Shown piece after piece: positions 16,207 to 24,607 of a stretch of 64,000 nt of DNA; positions within the stretch are counted from its first letter, which is position 1, and every line of letters begins with the position of its first letter. The notes under the pieces were generated by a model. That model did not search any database. It saw nothing but the letters and a program-made list of their open reading frames with translations, and was not told the origin of the DNA. The stretch is from Paenibacillus sp. Soil766 (lineage in GTDB: Bacteria > Bacillota > Bacilli > Paenibacillales > NBRC-103111): positions 6,832 to 70,831 of the forward strand of contig NZ_LMSJ01000034.1 of assembly GCF_001428105.1 (NCBI RefSeq). The letters are read 5' to 3'. The position numbers and the translations under genes are program-made.

Positions 16207-17937
16207 ATGCGCATAGGTGAATTATTTGTCATGAACGGACTCATCACAGAGGATCAGCTTGAACAAGGGCTGAAGCAGCAAGTGCACACGAGGAAGAAAA
16301 TCGGTGAGATTCTTATCGATAAAGGGTTGATCACAGAAAGACAACTGGTTGAAGTGCTGGAATTTCAGTTAGGTTTTCCGGTTGTTAACATGTTTGAGAC
16401 TCAGCTCGATATGCAAACCGTTCAACTCATTCCAGAAACGCTTGCTCGCAAGCACTGTGTTATCCCCATTGAACGTAAGAATGGCAAAATCAAAGTTGCA
16501 ATGGTTGATCCGTTGAACTATGGAGCTATTGAAGAAATTCGAATGGCAACGAACATGAGTGTACAGCCTGTCATCGCGATTCGGTCTGAGGTCGAGCAAG
16601 CTATCACGAAAAATTATGGCATGAAAGAATCTGTCGATGAATTGATGGTCGACTTAGATAAAATCGAGATTAAAGATGAGGAAACTGAAGCGAATGATCA
16701 AGGCTCACCGATCGTCAAGCTGGTCAATCAAATCATTCAATCCGCTGTGCAGCAGAGGGCGTCCGATATTCATGTTGATCCTCAGGAGAAACAGCTGATT
16801 GTGAAGTACCGAATCGATGGTGTGCTTCGAACGGAGAAAGCGCTGCCGAAACATATGCAAGGTGTGTTGACAGCGAGATTAAAAATCATTGCAAAGTTGA
16901 ACATCGCGGAAAGACGACTGCCGCAAGATGGTCGAATCCAGATGCAGGTGGATAACCGCCGAATTGATATCCGGGTCTCGACATTACCGACAGTACATGG
17001 TGAAAGTATCGTTCTTCGGATCCTAGATCAATCGGCAGGGGTTAAAAAAATTGCCGAATTGGGACTAAGTGATGCGAATCTGCTGAAATTCGACAAAATG
17101 ATTGGAAAGCCGAATGGGATCATGCTGATCTCAGGACCTACGGGAAGCGGGAAAACATCAACTCTCTATTCAGCACTGGGCCAATTAAATGGCGATGATG
17201 TCAAAATCATCACAGTTGAGGATCCAGTCGAATATCGAATGAATGGTGTAACGCAAGTACAGGTTAATTCGCAGATTGGGCTAACTTTCGCATCTGGTTT
17301 ACGCTCCATTCTCAGACAAGATCCGAACATTGTTATGGTCGGGGAGGTCCGGGATGCAGAGACAGCAGAAATTGCAGTACGTGCTTCCCTTACGGGGCAC
17401 TTGGTGTTAAGCACCATCCATACAAACAGTGCGGTAAGTACGATTAGCAGACTTGTTGATATGGGAATTGATTCCTACTTGATCGCGTCATCGCTATCCT
17501 GTATCGTGGCTCAGCGCCTAGTACGACGTGTATGTCGTGAATGTGCTGCGCAGGTACCTGCCAGGGAGGATGAAATGAAGCTGCTGGAAACGCATGGGCT
17601 GTTAAGCGGGACTGAACAACAACTGGCGGGAACTGGAACAGGTGTTGTAGTTCCTATGACTTCGCCGAGAGCCATGGATAAACCGATCATGGTAACGAGA
17701 GGCAAGGGCTGCGGAACATGCAATAAAACAGGCTACAGAGGTCGAATAGCCGTGCATGAGCTGTTAGTTGTTGATGAACCTTTGCGCAGCCTCATTGTGC
17801 AGAATCGACCTATTAGCGAGTTAGAGCAGCATTTGATGAAGAATGGTTTTAAAAACATGCTCTATGATGGCTTGCTCAAGATTCGCCAAGGACATACCAC
17901 AATCGAAGAAGTGTTGAAAGCCGTAGCAGACGAATAG
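16207..17937 (+). CDS. pilB: Type IV pilus assembly ATPase PilB
   Basis: Hexameric cytoplasmic ATPase that drives pilus extension. 576 aa from ATG 16207, chosen because GGGAGGA precedes it; a longer frame begins at 16159. The N-terminal GspE/MshE-type domain (about 1-150) has the GELLVxxGLITxxQL-like pattern, sometimes a cyclic-di-GMP-binding element. The motor domain carries Walker A GPTGSGKT (about 311-318), Asp box, Walker B (MVGEVRDAET) and His box (TGHLVLSTIHTN). A zinc-binding set (CREC and CGTC) follows, as in extension ATPases and unlike PilT. Confidence 0.96.
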   Translation: MRIGELFVMNGLITEDQLEQGLKQQVHTRKKIGEILIDKGLITERQLVEVLEFQLGFPVVNMFETQLDMQTVQLIPETLARKHCVIPIERKNGKIKVAMVDPLNYGAIEEIRMATNMSVQPVIAIRSEVEQAITKNYGMKESVDELMVDLDKIEIKDEETEANDQGSPIVKLVNQIIQSAVQQRASDIHVDPQEKQLIVKYRIDGVLRTEKALPKHMQGVLTARLKIIAKLNIAERRLPQDGRIQMQVDNRRIDIRVSTLPTVHGESIVLRILDQSAGVKKIAELGLSDANLLKFDKMIGKPNGIMLISGPTGSGKTSTLYSALGQLNGDDVKIITVEDPVEYRMNGVTQVQVNSQIGLTFASGLRSILRQDPNIVMVGEVRDAETAEIAVRASLTGHLVLSTIHTNSAVSTISRLVDMGIDSYLIASSLSCIVAQRLVRRVCRECAAQVPAREDEMKLLETHGLLSGTEQQLAGTGTGVVVPMTSPRAMDKPIMVTRGKGCGTCNKTGYRGRIAVHELLVVDEPLRSLIVQNRPISELEQHLMKNGFKNMLYDGLLKIRQGHTTIEEVLKAVADE

Positions 17938-17961
17938 CAGTTGGACTGAAGAAGGCTATGA

Positions 17962-19188
17962 ATGGGGGTGAACAATAACTTGGCGAACTTTACGTATGAA
18001 GCCGTCAATGAAAGCGGCAAGAAGCTGAAGGGCTTGGTGAAAGCCCAGAACAAACAGCTGGCGATTACGGAGTTACGAGGACGCGGGATTACCATTCGGA
18101 GTATTCAAGAGCAGCGAAAGACAACGATGGATCTGGAGATTCATATCGGAAGGGCAGTCAAGCTAGAAGACTTCGTCATCTTTTGTCGGCAATTCGCTAC
18201 GTTGATCCGAGCTGGGATTCAAATTGACCAAGCCGTTTCGATTCTAGAAGACCAATCGACCTCCAAATATTTGAAAGCGGCTTTAGGTGATATTTCGGAA
18301 CAAATAAGAAGCGGGCACCCATTGTCCAAAGGGATGGGTGAACACCCAAAGGTATTTCCCGATATGTTCGTCAATATGATGGCTTCGGGCGAAACCGGAG
18401 GGAATTTGGACGAAGTCCTGGAGCGAATGGCGGAACACTACGAGAAAGAACACAAGACGGTTCAAAAAGTGAAATCAGCGATGACGTATCCGATTATCGT
18501 CCTCGTTATAGCAGTTGTCGTCGTTATTTTCCTGCTCTTGAAGATTGTACCGACCTTCGCAGATATGTTTATGGAGCAAGGTTCGGAATTACCGTTAATC
18601 ACTCGATTCGTAATGGCTGCCAGTGATGCGATCATTCATTATTGGTGGATGTTCGTGGCCGGATTAATTGGTGTCATTTTCTTATACCGATTGTTCGTGT
18701 CAGGGGAGGAAGGGAAATACTGGATCGATTCGATCAAGTTTCGTATTCCGGTGTTCGGTATTATTCTCAAAAAAGCAGCTGTAGCTCGTATGACACGTAC
18801 GTTGTCTTCACTTTTCGTAAGTGCAGTGCCTGTGCTTCAAGCACTGGATGTCACAGAGAAGGTTGTTGGCAATCGTGTCATTGCCAAAGTGCTTCGAGAG
18901 GCGAAAGACAGCTTACAGCAAGGCAAGATGCTCTCTGAGCCGATTCAACAAAGCGGGATTTTCCCTAAAATGGTTGTGCAAATGCTCATTATAGGTGAAG
19001 AAACAGGACAAGTTGATAATATGCTTTCCAAGATCGCGGATTTCTTTGAAGCTGATGTTGATCAGAGCGTAGACCGATTAAAAGCGGTGATCGAGCCACT
19101 CATGCTGCTATTCATATCTGCATTAGTCGGAGTCATCGTAGCTGCCATTATGAGCCCTATGTTTAAGATGTACGAAAATTACTTGTAG
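17962..19188 (+). CDS. pilC: Type IV pilus inner-membrane platform protein PilC
   Basis: Polytopic platform protein that couples PilB/PilT to pilin assembly. 408 aa of normal length, with two T2SSF domains (about residues 70-195 and 272-395) each followed by membrane helices (about 170-192, 220-240, 378-400). Family motifs are FCRQFATLIRAGI, ASGETGGNLDEVLERMAEHYE and its repeat IGEETGQVDNMLSKIADFFE. The gene starts 24 bp after pilB. An alternative start a few codons in is possible. Confidence 0.96.
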   Translation: MGVNNNLANFTYEAVNESGKKLKGLVKAQNKQLAITELRGRGITIRSIQEQRKTTMDLEIHIGRAVKLEDFVIFCRQFATLIRAGIQIDQAVSILEDQSTSKYLKAALGDISEQIRSGHPLSKGMGEHPKVFPDMFVNMMASGETGGNLDEVLERMAEHYEKEHKTVQKVKSAMTYPIIVLVIAVVVVIFLLLKIVPTFADMFMEQGSELPLITRFVMAASDAIIHYWWMFVAGLIGVIFLYRLFVSGEEGKYWIDSIKFRIPVFGIILKKAAVARMTRTLSSLFVSAVPVLQALDVTEKVVGNRVIAKVLREAKDSLQQGKMLSEPIQQSGIFPKMVVQMLIIGEETGQVDNMLSKIADFFEADVDQSVDRLKAVIEPLMLLFISALVGVIVAAIMSPMFKMYENYL

Positions 19189-19327
19189 TGATCATGATCA
19201 AGCTTTATCTGCTTGAAGGGAGGTGATAGAAAAAATGTCGGCGGCTTTACTAGCCCTACAACATAATGCATCACAAGCTTGGCAAGAGCACGTACATAAC
19301 CAAAATAAACCTAGAGGTGGGAATGAA

Positions 19328-19873
19328 ATGAACGCTATGGTAATGGAAAACAAACAAATTAAAGGATTTAAAGCTCCTAAAATGTCTTTCCGCGACGCAA
19401 TGAAGAATGAAAAAGGTTTGACACTAATCGAATTGCTAGCGGTAATCGTTATTATTGCTATTATTGCAGCTATCGCTATTCCTTCAATCTCCACAATTAT
19501 TGAGAAATCAAAACAAAGCGCTCATCGTTCTAATGCTCATATGCTAGTAGACGCTGCAAGACTCTATATTTCTGGTGAAGGTGTCAATGTTAGCACGACT
19601 GCACCAACGATCATTAACATGGAGAAGATGAAAGCTTTAGGTTATTTGCAATCCGTCCCACAAGATCCATCAAATAAAGGAGAAACGTATAACGCTGGTA
19701 CATTCACTGCTCCGAATACTGGTGGAACTGACGGTTCATTAGTAGAAATTACGAATACGGCTGGCGTATTTAGTTATACAGTAACTTTAGTAGGTAAACA
19801 AACAACAGCTGTGACTTATATGAGCGATTTAGATGAAGAAAAAATTGATACAGAAGCTCTAGATTTACCTTAA
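19328..19873 (+). CDS. Major type IV prepilin
   Basis: Probable main pilus subunit. The class III signal is clear: NEKG then LTLIELLAVIVIIAIIAAIAIP, with cleavage after G30 (in this start) and E at mature position 5. Mature pilin is about 151 aa with a long hydrophobic N-terminal helix and a Gly/Thr-rich globular part. Two in-frame starts each have a good ribosome site: 19328 (GAGGTGG, 7 bp away; 30-residue leader) and 19235 (GGGAGGTGA, 8 bp away; 61-residue leader). Both leaders are longer than usual. Codon use is AT-rich, typical of a highly expressed gene. A strong GC hairpin follows. Confidence 0.9.
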   Translation: MNAMVMENKQIKGFKAPKMSFRDAMKNEKGLTLIELLAVIVIIAIIAAIAIPSISTIIEKSKQSAHRSNAHMLVDAARLYISGEGVNVSTTAPTIINMEKMKALGYLQSVPQDPSNKGETYNAGTFTAPNTGGTDGSLVEITNTAGVFSYTVTLVGKQTTAVTYMSDLDEEKIDTEALDLP

Positions 19874-19887
19874 TCCCTAAACCAGAA

Positions 19888-19910
19888 GCGCGCCGCCTCA
19901 GGCGGCGTGC
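19888..19910 (+). other. GC-rich hairpin between prepilin gene and pilM
   Basis: CGCCGCC and GGCGGCG around a TCA loop, extended by three more pairs, with no T run after it. It probably does not end transcription fully; it may protect the 3' end of the prepilin message or partly attenuate read-through so pilin is made in excess (inference). Confidence 0.75.
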
Positions 19911-19948
19911 CCATTTCTAGTCATGCATAACCGAGAGGAGTTACCGCA

Positions 19949-20947
19949 ATGTTCGCAAAGAAAACGAGCAAGTACACATACGGCATGCAAATTTCGGATA
20001 CAGAAGCAAAGCTGGTTGAAATTATGAACGTGAATGGACAGGTTACCCTGACACAGCGTCATTCCATAGCGCTGGATAGAGGCAGTATTAAACACGGAAA
20101 ATTCGTGGACGAAGACTCGGTCATTGCACGCATCTCAACCCTAGTCAAGCAAATTGGGTTACAAGGAGCGCATATCAATGTGACAGTGCCGCTTTCCAAT
20201 GTGGTGCTGCGTAAATCAGTCTTTTCGGCCTTAAAAGATAAAGCATTACGCAACATGATTGACGTTGAATTACATGGTGGACAGCAGCTGCCATTTAAGA
20301 ATCCTGTATTTGACTTCGTTAGATTAGGCGCACCGAAGGATGAAGCAGCGGCTTCTGTGGAGGGCACTTCGAAATCCGCCAAAGCGTTAGCGCAAGAGGA
20401 AGTGCTTATTTTTGCAACACCAGGTGAGGTCGTTGAAAGCTATGCGCACGTTGTGAAGCAGTCAGGGTTAGTACCTGTGTCCGTTGATTTGGCACCACTA
20501 GCCTTACACCGCATGTTGGTACGTCATACACGGTTAACCGGCACCGCGATGAAGGATCGATTCATGCTGCTGCATGTCGAGCCCGATCATGCGGATGTCA
20601 GCATATTCGTGGATGGCATCCCTGTGTTTTTCCGTTCTATTCAAATTAATACGAGTTTCTTCTTAGATACGGGAACAGATCAACTTGCAGCTTATGCTCG
20701 TAATCTATCTATGGAGCTTGGTCGAGTCCTGAATTATTTCCAATATACCGTTTCCACGGATCAAAAGCATGTCGAACTTGTATATCTTGTAGGCGATCAT
20801 GACTGGATTACTACACTCCCTGAACATCTGGAAAGTGCTTTCACTGGTGAGATCACCTCATTTCCATTGCCAGCGATTCTGAAAGACGAAGATACAACAT
20901 GTCAAGCTTACGCGGTTCCAGTTGGATTGGCGATGAAAGGGGCTTAG
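19949..20947 (+). CDS. pilM: Type IV pilus assembly protein PilM
   Basis: Actin-like cytoplasmic ATP-binding protein that joins PilN. The 332-aa protein shows the PilM/EutJ-like pattern: GMQISDTEAKLVEI near the start, PLSNVVLRKSVF, the central EEVLIFATPGEVVESYAHVVKQ segment, SVDLAPLALHRML, and MLLHVEPDHADVSIFVDGIPVFFRSI. A GAGAGGAG site lies before the ATG. It is followed by pilN and pilO in the canonical M-N-O order. Confidence 0.88.
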   Translation: MFAKKTSKYTYGMQISDTEAKLVEIMNVNGQVTLTQRHSIALDRGSIKHGKFVDEDSVIARISTLVKQIGLQGAHINVTVPLSNVVLRKSVFSALKDKALRNMIDVELHGGQQLPFKNPVFDFVRLGAPKDEAAASVEGTSKSAKALAQEEVLIFATPGEVVESYAHVVKQSGLVPVSVDLAPLALHRMLVRHTRLTGTAMKDRFMLLHVEPDHADVSIFVDGIPVFFRSIQINTSFFLDTGTDQLAAYARNLSMELGRVLNYFQYTVSTDQKHVELVYLVGDHDWITTLPEHLESAFTGEITSFPLPAILKDEDTTCQAYAVPVGLAMKGA

Positions 20948-20952
20948 GGAAG

Positions 20953-21564
20953 ATGAGTGCAGGCGTACAGAAACTACAGTCCATCGAAATTAACTTGCTG
21001 CAAATGCGGCACGAAGAACAAGCAGGTACAAGCCCGCTTCTACGTTATGTCTTTATGACTGCAATCGTGCTAGTTGTTGGCGGCATGGGATGGATGTACA
21101 CGAGCGCGAAGTCAGAATTAAAGAAGACGAATACGGCATTGGAGCAAGTGAACCTTCAAATCAAGGAAGGTAAATCGAAGATAGCCAGTTCTCCAACGGC
21201 AGGGGCAGTTGCCGATTTCGTTGCAATGCCGAAGCAATTGAGTGCTAGTAAACCGATGACTATCGACGTGTTAGATAAGCTTTCTGCGCTAATGCCACTC
21301 GCATCGAATCTAACTGCTCTCTCCTTTGGAGATGGTAATAAGCTCAAGGTAACAGGGAATTTTGCTTCAAGTGAAGATGTCATCACGTTCATGCAGGCGA
21401 CAAAGGCTTCAGCCTCATTTACGTTACTATCTACAAGTGGTATGAACAAAGTGGCTTCAACGCCTGAAGATAAAAATGCACCTGTGGTTACGGAACCGCC
21501 ATTACCCGTAATTCAAGCGACATTCGAGCTTCAATACAAGTCCGATGCCAACAAGAAAGGTTGA
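20953..21564 (+). CDS. pilN: Type IV pilus protein PilN-like
   Basis: Membrane protein predicted to bridge PilM and PilO. 203 aa from ATG 20953, 5 bp after the pilM stop (a frame opening at 20899 within pilM is not needed). The N-terminal segment around IEINLLQMRHEE corresponds to the PilM-binding INLL motif typical of PilN. One membrane helix follows (about residues 33-53), then a coiled-coil-like stretch and a ferredoxin-like periplasm-side domain. The stop overlaps the pilO reading frame. Confidence 0.85.
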   Translation: MSAGVQKLQSIEINLLQMRHEEQAGTSPLLRYVFMTAIVLVVGGMGWMYTSAKSELKKTNTALEQVNLQIKEGKSKIASSPTAGAVADFVAMPKQLSASKPMTIDVLDKLSALMPLASNLTALSFGDGNKLKVTGNFASSEDVITFMQATKASASFTLLSTSGMNKVASTPEDKNAPVVTEPPLPVIQATFELQYKSDANKKG

Positions 21565-21572
21565 TCGAACGA

Positions 21573-22292
21573 ATGAGCATGCTCAGCTCCACTAGAAATC
21601 AAATCATCGCAGCCATCATTCTTACGTTGGCACTCGTGATGATGTATATCAACTTCATCGCTCCATTACAAAGTGATAAGGCAACTAAAGCACATCTTTT
21701 GGTACAAAAAAAGAAAGAATTAGATGACTTGAATAAACGGGCTTCTGGTGGAAGTGCAATAGGCCCTGCGGAACAAGTCGGTCTTGCACAAACGCGGATA
21801 CGTGTTCCTGAAGTACCGGATGTAGAAGGGCTCATTCGCGATATTCGCATGCTGGAAGTTATCACAAAGATGTCGCTGGCTAGCTACAACTTTGAAATTG
21901 GGAAGGTGGCGGATCCAGTGATAACAGCTTCTGCTGTCTCACCACAGAGCAGCCCGGCACCCGCGAATGGAAATACAACACCAGCTCCTGCAGCTCCATC
22001 TATGCCATCTTTAGCTATTCCAATTAAGCTCAACACAACGGCTAAAGGCGACTATCAGCAAATTCATCGCTACCTAGAAGAGCTGCAAACGACAAATCGC
22101 TTGATGCAAGTTGACAAGTTGACTTTTGCGGTGAAGGGTGGAGCACCTGTCAAGCTGAATGCCTTAAAACGTGAGATCACGGTGAATGTTTCCTTAGTCT
22201 CGTATTATGCTCCTGGTTTACAGAAGTTTTTCAAAGAACCTTTACCAGTTCCTTATAGTAAACCTGCTGGTAAGTCCAATCCAGTCTATTAA
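21573..22292 (+). CDS. pilO: Type IV pilus protein PilO-like
   Basis: Partner of PilN. 239 aa from ATG 21573; a TTG at 21561 overlapping the pilN stop (TTGA) is an alternative. One membrane helix near the N-terminus (about 12-32), then a coiled coil (about 35-60), a Pro/Ala-rich insert (about 125-150) and a C-terminal globular domain (GDYQQIHRYLEELQTTNRLMQVDKL) typical of PilO. No PilP or PilQ gene follows, which fits a cell with one membrane. Confidence 0.83.
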   Translation: MSMLSSTRNQIIAAIILTLALVMMYINFIAPLQSDKATKAHLLVQKKKELDDLNKRASGGSAIGPAEQVGLAQTRIRVPEVPDVEGLIRDIRMLEVITKMSLASYNFEIGKVADPVITASAVSPQSSPAPANGNTTPAPAAPSMPSLAIPIKLNTTAKGDYQQIHRYLEELQTTNRLMQVDKLTFAVKGGAPVKLNALKREITVNVSLVSYYAPGLQKFFKEPLPVPYSKPAGKSNPVY

Positions 22293-22321
22293 CGAAAACA
22301 TGTACATATAGGGGGAATACG

Positions 22322-23392
22322 ATGAGTATGATAGCGCCAACTACGTCTGACACCTTATCACTGAAAGATCTGCTGCGTGTTTCGTACGAATCGAAGGCTT
22401 CTGATTTGCACATCAATGCAAGCACAGAACCACTTATGCGTCTACATGGAAAGTTGATGAAAGTTGTTGATTCTGTGCTTTCACCTGAAGATACACATCG
22501 AATGGCGAAAGAAATTTTGACGAAAGAGCAATATGAGACCTTATCCAAAAAGGGGGAAGTTGACTTTTCGTTCGAACTTCAGGGTCTTTCGCGTTATCGG
22601 GGCAATGTGTTCAAGCAAAAACGATGTATTAACATGGTGTTTCGTGTCCTGTCGACGACAGTGCCTTCCCTTTTTAGCTTGAATTTGCCTGATTTGGTTC
22701 AGGAATTTGCTCATAAACATCAAGGTTTGGTCCTAGTAACAGGTCCTACAGGAAGCGGGAAGTCAACGACACTTGCCTCCATTATCGATTTTATCAATGA
22801 AACGCAGAAGAAGCATATTATTACCCTGGAAGATCCGATTGAGTATATTCATCCAAGTAAGAATTGTCTAGTCGCACAACGTGAAATTGGTATCGATACG
22901 TTAACGTTTTCCAATGGTTTGCGTGCTGCACTTCGTCAAGATCCAGACGTTATTCTTGTCGGTGAGATGCGGGATTTAGAAACCATCAAGACGGCGATTA
23001 CTGCCGCTGAGACGGGTCACCTTGTTCTCGCGACACTTCATACCCCAGATGCACCTCAAACGGTTGATCGGATTATCGACGTTTTTCCAACGGAGCAACA
23101 ACGACAAATTCGCGTACAGCTTGCCTCTGTACTGATAAGTATCTTATCCCAACGTCTAATTCCACGAGTAGATGGAAGAGGAAGAGCTATGGCGCTGGAA
23201 ATATTAATTAATACCCCTGCAGTAGCCAACTTAATTCGGCAAGAGAAAATTTATCAAATCAAATCGGTTATTCAAACAAATCGACAAATCGGTATGCAAA
23301 CGATGGTATCCAGCTTGAAGCAGCTTGTTGAGGAAGGCATTATTCACCGAGAAGCGATCAAAGAATATGAGATGACCTTAGGAGAAGATTAA
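22322..23392 (+). CDS. pilT: Type IV pilus retraction ATPase PilT
   Basis: Hexameric ATPase that powers pilus retraction and twitching. 356 aa. Walker A GPTGSGKS at about 141-148, Walker B in ILVGEMRDLETI, His box TGHLVLATLHT, and a C-terminal TPAVANLIRQEKIYQI segment equal to the AIRNLIRE retraction motif. The zinc cysteines of PilB are absent, as expected. The N-terminal SKASDLHI-type motif (ASDLHINAS) is present. The stop codon abuts the ATG of the next gene. Confidence 0.96.
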   Translation: MSMIAPTTSDTLSLKDLLRVSYESKASDLHINASTEPLMRLHGKLMKVVDSVLSPEDTHRMAKEILTKEQYETLSKKGEVDFSFELQGLSRYRGNVFKQKRCINMVFRVLSTTVPSLFSLNLPDLVQEFAHKHQGLVLVTGPTGSGKSTTLASIIDFINETQKKHIITLEDPIEYIHPSKNCLVAQREIGIDTLTFSNGLRAALRQDPDVILVGEMRDLETIKTAITAAETGHLVLATLHTPDAPQTVDRIIDVFPTEQQRQIRVQLASVLISILSQRLIPRVDGRGRAMALEILINTPAVANLIRQEKIYQIKSVIQTNRQIGMQTMVSSLKQLVEEGIIHREAIKEYEMTLGED

Positions 23393-24592
23393 ATGAAAAC
23401 CAATAAACATGCACTCGTCACTGCACTGCTTGCTTTATCCATCATGTCACCGTCAGTGGTCCTTGCAAACGAAGAGGCCGTCAACTCGGTAACTACAAGT
23501 CAAGTCAGCAACCTATTCGCAGCTCTACAGGGGCTTGATTATGAAGCGCGGAATGAGAAGTACGCAACAATGAAGCTATCACCTGCAGGTTGGCAGGTCG
23601 GCATGGTTGTTTCCAAAGAGCCTTATGCTGTTGTTACGAAAGCAGATGCTTCAGGCATACATGTGAAAATTTGGACGGGTGCAATTGCTCGGGATCATAA
23701 CGATTTACTCGTATTCTGGGATGAAATCGGCATCGATAATGCCGGTCAGCTAGATTTTCATGCGACAGATGTGGAAGAGTCGATACGTTCGTACTTTGAA
23801 AGCGCCTCTCAAGAATTTTATCGAGTTAAAGCCTATCTTGGCAAAGTACCATGGGCGAATATCCCAACGGATGCGGAAGCCACACTCAATGGAAGCACGA
23901 AGGTAACATCGGATGGTTTAGTGAACGTGTATGGTATCGCATTTCAAAGTCCAGATCGCGAAGTGGCAAAATCGTTGGGATCAGTAAAGAAAGCCGCTGA
24001 TATTCCTGAAGTTGTACCGACCCTTCGCAGATGGAAACAAACTACGGTAACGACAGTGCCTTCCGATGCTGAGTCCCATTGGGCCAAGGAAGAAATGCTG
24101 GATTTGATGCAGAAATCCATTATTGATGGGTATGAAGATCATACCATTCGCCCGAATCGAACACTTTCAAAGGCTGAATTTATCACACTTGTTGTTAAAT
24201 CATTAGGCATTGAACCTGTGAAGTCGCTAGTAGTGGGCTACGAGGATATGGGGAAGCATTGGTCATCTGGCATGGTAGCTTCTGCGCAAACAATGGGACT
24301 ACTTGATATAAGACCTGTGGATCTGAATTTTTCACCGGATTTACTCATTACGCGGATTGAGATGGTCGGACTTGTGGATCGTATTTTAAAGAAGTATGCG
24401 GTAAAAGGTGCAGCGGACACTGGTGACTTCACGGATATCAGTAACTTAACAGATCTAAATAAAACATCGCTACAACATGTGATACAAGCTGGAATCGTTG
24501 GCGGTTATGAAGATGGTTCATTCAGACCGCAAGGGTCACTAACTCGTGCTGAAGCATTCAAGGTCATCTCGAGAATCATTCATTTGGTGTAG
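23393..24592 (+). CDS. Secreted SLH-domain protein in the pilus operon
   Basis: 399 aa with a signal peptide (cleavage near VVLANE, about residue 26). Residues about 30-210 form a domain I do not recognise. The C-terminal part holds three S-layer-homology units (from about 222, 282 and 341), for example DGYEDHTIRPNRTLSKAEF and GGYEDGSFRPQGSLTRAEA. SLH domains bind pyruvylated secondary wall polymer, so the protein should sit in the wall. The ATG directly follows the pilT stop, so it is coupled to pilT. It may form part of the wall passage for the pilus (inference). Confidence 0.85.
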   Translation: MKTNKHALVTALLALSIMSPSVVLANEEAVNSVTTSQVSNLFAALQGLDYEARNEKYATMKLSPAGWQVGMVVSKEPYAVVTKADASGIHVKIWTGAIARDHNDLLVFWDEIGIDNAGQLDFHATDVEESIRSYFESASQEFYRVKAYLGKVPWANIPTDAEATLNGSTKVTSDGLVNVYGIAFQSPDREVAKSLGSVKKAADIPEVVPTLRRWKQTTVTTVPSDAESHWAKEEMLDLMQKSIIDGYEDHTIRPNRTLSKAEFITLVVKSLGIEPVKSLVVGYEDMGKHWSSGMVASAQTMGLLDIRPVDLNFSPDLLITRIEMVGLVDRILKKYAVKGAADTGDFTDISNLTDLNKTSLQHVIQAGIVGGYEDGSFRPQGSLTRAEAFKVISRIIHLV

Positions 24593-24607
24593 GAAGGAGT
24601 TCAATCT

